Positions 62,668-64,000 of a DNA stretch of 64,000 nucleotides are shown one piece after another. Source of the DNA: an uncultured Devosia sp. (GTDB taxonomy: Bacteria > Pseudomonadota > Alphaproteobacteria > Rhizobiales > Devosiaceae); the NCBI RefSeq assembly GCF_963517015.1, contig NZ_CAUQDV010000001.1, positions 874,001-938,000 on the forward strand, in the 5' to 3' direction. Numbering within the stretch: the stretch's first letter is position 1; each line of letters opens with the position of its first letter. The notes under the pieces are model-generated. The model worked only from the letters and a program-made list of their open reading frames with translations, did no database searches and was not told where the DNA came from. The position numbers and the translations under genes are program-made.

Positions 62668-63027
62668 ATGAAGCGAATTCTGCTCGCTGAAGACGATAAT
62701 GACATGCGCTCGTTCCTGACGCGCGCCCTCAAGAATGCCGGCTATGAGGTGATTTCGTTCGACAACGGGCTGTCGGCCTATGAACGCCTGCGCGAAGAGC
62801 CGTTTTCGCTGCTGCTCAGCGATATAGTGATGCCGGAAATGGATGGGATCGAGCTGGCGCGTCGCGCGACCGAACTCGATCCGGACCTCAAGGTGATGTT
62901 CATCACCGGCTTTGCCGCGGTGGCGCTCAATCCCGATAGCGATGCGCCCAAGGATGCGTCGGTGCTGAGCAAGCCGTTCCACCTCAAAGATCTGGTGAAC
63001 GAAGTCGAGCGGCTGCTGGCTGCCTGA
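62668..63027 (+). CDS. cpdR: Response regulator CpdR (single receiver domain)
   Basis: 119 residues from the ATG at 62668, with GGAG upstream. A stand-alone receiver: acidic pocket LLAEDDND, phospho-acceptor Asp in LLLSDIVMPEMDG (about residue 52), the switch Thr in MFITGFAAVALNP, and Lys in LSKPFHLKDLV. In Caulobacter and rhizobia, unphosphorylated CpdR primes ClpXP to degrade cell-cycle proteins; CckA-ChpT controls its phosphorylation. Length and the GFAAVALNPDS stretch are CpdR hallmarks, and support the alphaproteobacterial assignment. Confidence 0.93.
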   Translation: MKRILLAEDDNDMRSFLTRALKNAGYEVISFDNGLSAYERLREEPFSLLLSDIVMPEMDGIELARRATELDPDLKVMFITGFAAVALNPDSDAPKDASVLSKPFHLKDLVNEVERLLAA

Positions 63028-63043
63028 GATGCGCAAGTTGAAC

Positions 63044-63067
63044 ATCCCCGCGAAAGCGGGGATTTTT
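63044..63067 (+). terminator. Rho-independent terminator of cpdR
   Basis: ATCCCCGC and GCGGGGAT pair around a GAAA tetraloop, followed by TTTTT, 17 bases after the cpdR stop. Confidence 0.88.
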
Positions 63068-63142
63068 GTTTGTGGGTGTGCAGATGAGAAAACGCGCCTG
63101 ATCGTTCGGGCGTGAACTGCACTATCTGAATTGGAGGGTAGG

Positions 63143-63217
63143 TGGTGGGAGTAACAAGGATTGAACTTGTGACCCTTCGCGTGTGAAGCGAATGCTCTCC
63201 CGCTGAGCTATACTCCC
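63143..63217 (-). tRNA. tRNA-Val (CAC anticodon)
   Basis: The minus strand folds as a 75-base cloverleaf with CCA encoded. The acceptor stem is GGGAGTA/TACTCCC, the D-arm AGCTCAGCGGGAGAGC, the anticodon stem TTCGC/GCGAA with loop TTCACAC (anticodon CAC), and the T-arm CAAGTTCAATCCTTG. It reads GUG codons. Confidence 0.93.
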
Positions 63218-63245
63218 GTCGCCATTGGCGAAAGTCTAAGAGAGA

Positions 63246-63320
63246 TGGTGGGCGTAACAAGGATCGAACTTGTGACCCCCTCGATGTCAACGAGGTGCTC
63301 TCCCGCTGAGCTATACGCCC
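63246..63320 (-). tRNA. tRNA-Val (GAC anticodon)
   Basis: A 75-base cloverleaf on the minus strand with encoded CCA. The acceptor stem is GGGCGTA/TACGCCC, the D-arm AGCTCAGCGGGAGAGC, the anticodon stem CCTCG/CGAGG with loop TTGACAT (anticodon GAC), and the T-arm CAAGTTCGATCCTTG. It reads GUC and GUU. It is 28 bp upstream of the CAC gene in the same direction, so one transcript likely carries both. Confidence 0.93.
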
Positions 63321-63573
63321 ATCTCTCCGGGAAGGAATGGCCGCTAAGCCGTTCCAGTGGCGCGGATAGACCATGAAACCCGGCTGGGGGTCAAGAGGGC
63401 AAATCAGGCTTTGTGGATATGTGCCGCCAACAGGGCCCGAGATGGCCGCGTGGCATGAGGTTTTGAGCGCTTAAGACCAGAAATTTGACCAACGACGCAC
63501 CGGTCTTCTATGGGCTTTCCTGTAACCCATCCTATATGTTCTGCGAATAGTACGGCGACAAAGGAGATTTCTC

Positions 63574-63975
63574 ATGGACACCCATGCCTTCAAGGTGACC
63601 CATACCGACGCCGAATGGCGCGCCAAGTTGACGCCCGAACAATATTACATCATGCGCGAGCATGGCACAGAACGGCCCGGGTCTTGCGCGCTGCTCTATG
63701 AAAAGCGTCAGGGCGCCTTTTCCTGTGCCGGTTGCGACACGCCGCTGTTCGAATCGACGCTGAAATTCGAGAGCGGTACGGGCTGGCCGAGCTTCAATGA
63801 CCCGTTGCCGGGGACGGTGGAGACCACGGTGGATCGTAGCCATGGCATGGTGCGGACGGAATGCCATTGTGCGACCTGCGGCAGCCATCTGGGTCACGTG
63901 TTTCCGGACGGTCCGCCGCCGACCGGGCTGCGCTATTGCATCAACGGCGTGGCGCTGAATTTCACGCCTAACTAG
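63574..63975 (+). CDS. msrB: Peptide-methionine (R)-S-oxide reductase MsrB
   Basis: 133 residues. GGAG lies upstream of the ATG. The two CXXC zinc motifs are CAGCDTPLF (about residue 48) and CATCGSHLGHVF (about 96). The catalytic Cys is in LRYCINGVALNF near the C-terminus. SGTGWPSFNDPL is the conserved substrate loop. The enzyme reduces the R form of methionine sulfoxide in proteins. No signal peptide, so it is cytosolic. Confidence 0.95.
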   Translation: MDTHAFKVTHTDAEWRAKLTPEQYYIMREHGTERPGSCALLYEKRQGAFSCAGCDTPLFESTLKFESGTGWPSFNDPLPGTVETTVDRSHGMVRTECHCATCGSHLGHVFPDGPPPTGLRYCINGVALNFTPN

Positions 63976-64000
63976 CCGATCTTCTGGCCCGCACGGCCTG

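Overview
The window looks like chromosome of an alphaproteobacterium of the order Hyphomicrobiales, possibly Devosia-like. The evidence is CpdR, a high-GC coding pattern, GntR/FCD, DeoR and LysR regulators beside their pathways, and an exceptional density of ABC importers. The genus is inference. The 5' and 3' edges are arbitrary; the first gene lacks its beginning.

Bases 1-21228 form what I read as an organophosphate and amino-sugar scavenging island. It holds two Na+/phosphate cotransporter paralogues (the first only as its tail), a Nudix hydrolase, the sn-glycerol-3-phosphate importer ugpBAEC with ugpQ, a DeoR repressor, a HAD phosphatase, nagB and a minimal nagA. A second DeoR gene, a PP2C-like protein and two AfuABC-type importers follow, the latter as two solute-binding proteins, two ATPases and two fused 549-residue permeases. 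A candidate Pho box lies in the divergent promoter at 14560-14692, and paired GTTCA-N2-TGAAC operators lie in front of ugpB.

Bases 21493-37724 are a sugar-acid catabolic island. An IlvD/Edd dehydratase diverges from a sugar ABC importer with a Gfo/Idh/MocA oxidoreductase and a GntR/FCD regulator. An oligopeptide-type ABC importer diverges from a DapA-family aldolase, an enolase-superfamily dehydratase and an SMP-30 lactonase. The two divergent promoters share an identical 13-base core inside dyads, so they probably form one regulon.

Bases 37725-50022 carry a second peptide-type ABC importer with two solute-binding proteins, a fused double ATPase and two permeases. It is interleaved with a LysR regulator, a VOC protein, an RraA-like aldolase (LigK type), an MFS transporter and a 4-oxalomesaconate hydratase (LigJ type). 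Four promoter sites share the 30-base dyad AGCGAT-N18-ATCGCT. No ring-cleavage dioxygenase is present, so what feeds this lower pathway is open.

Bases 50023-50790 are decayed DNA containing 12-base direct repeats and the last codons of a GMC oxidoreductase. From 51044 onward there are mostly single metabolic or housekeeping genes: sdaA, an esterase, DedA, RidA, cpdR, two tRNA-Val genes and msrB. They surround a small deoxysugar cluster (FAH-family hydrolase, fucU-like mutarotase, GntR, UxaA-type dehydratase, SMP-30 lactonase).
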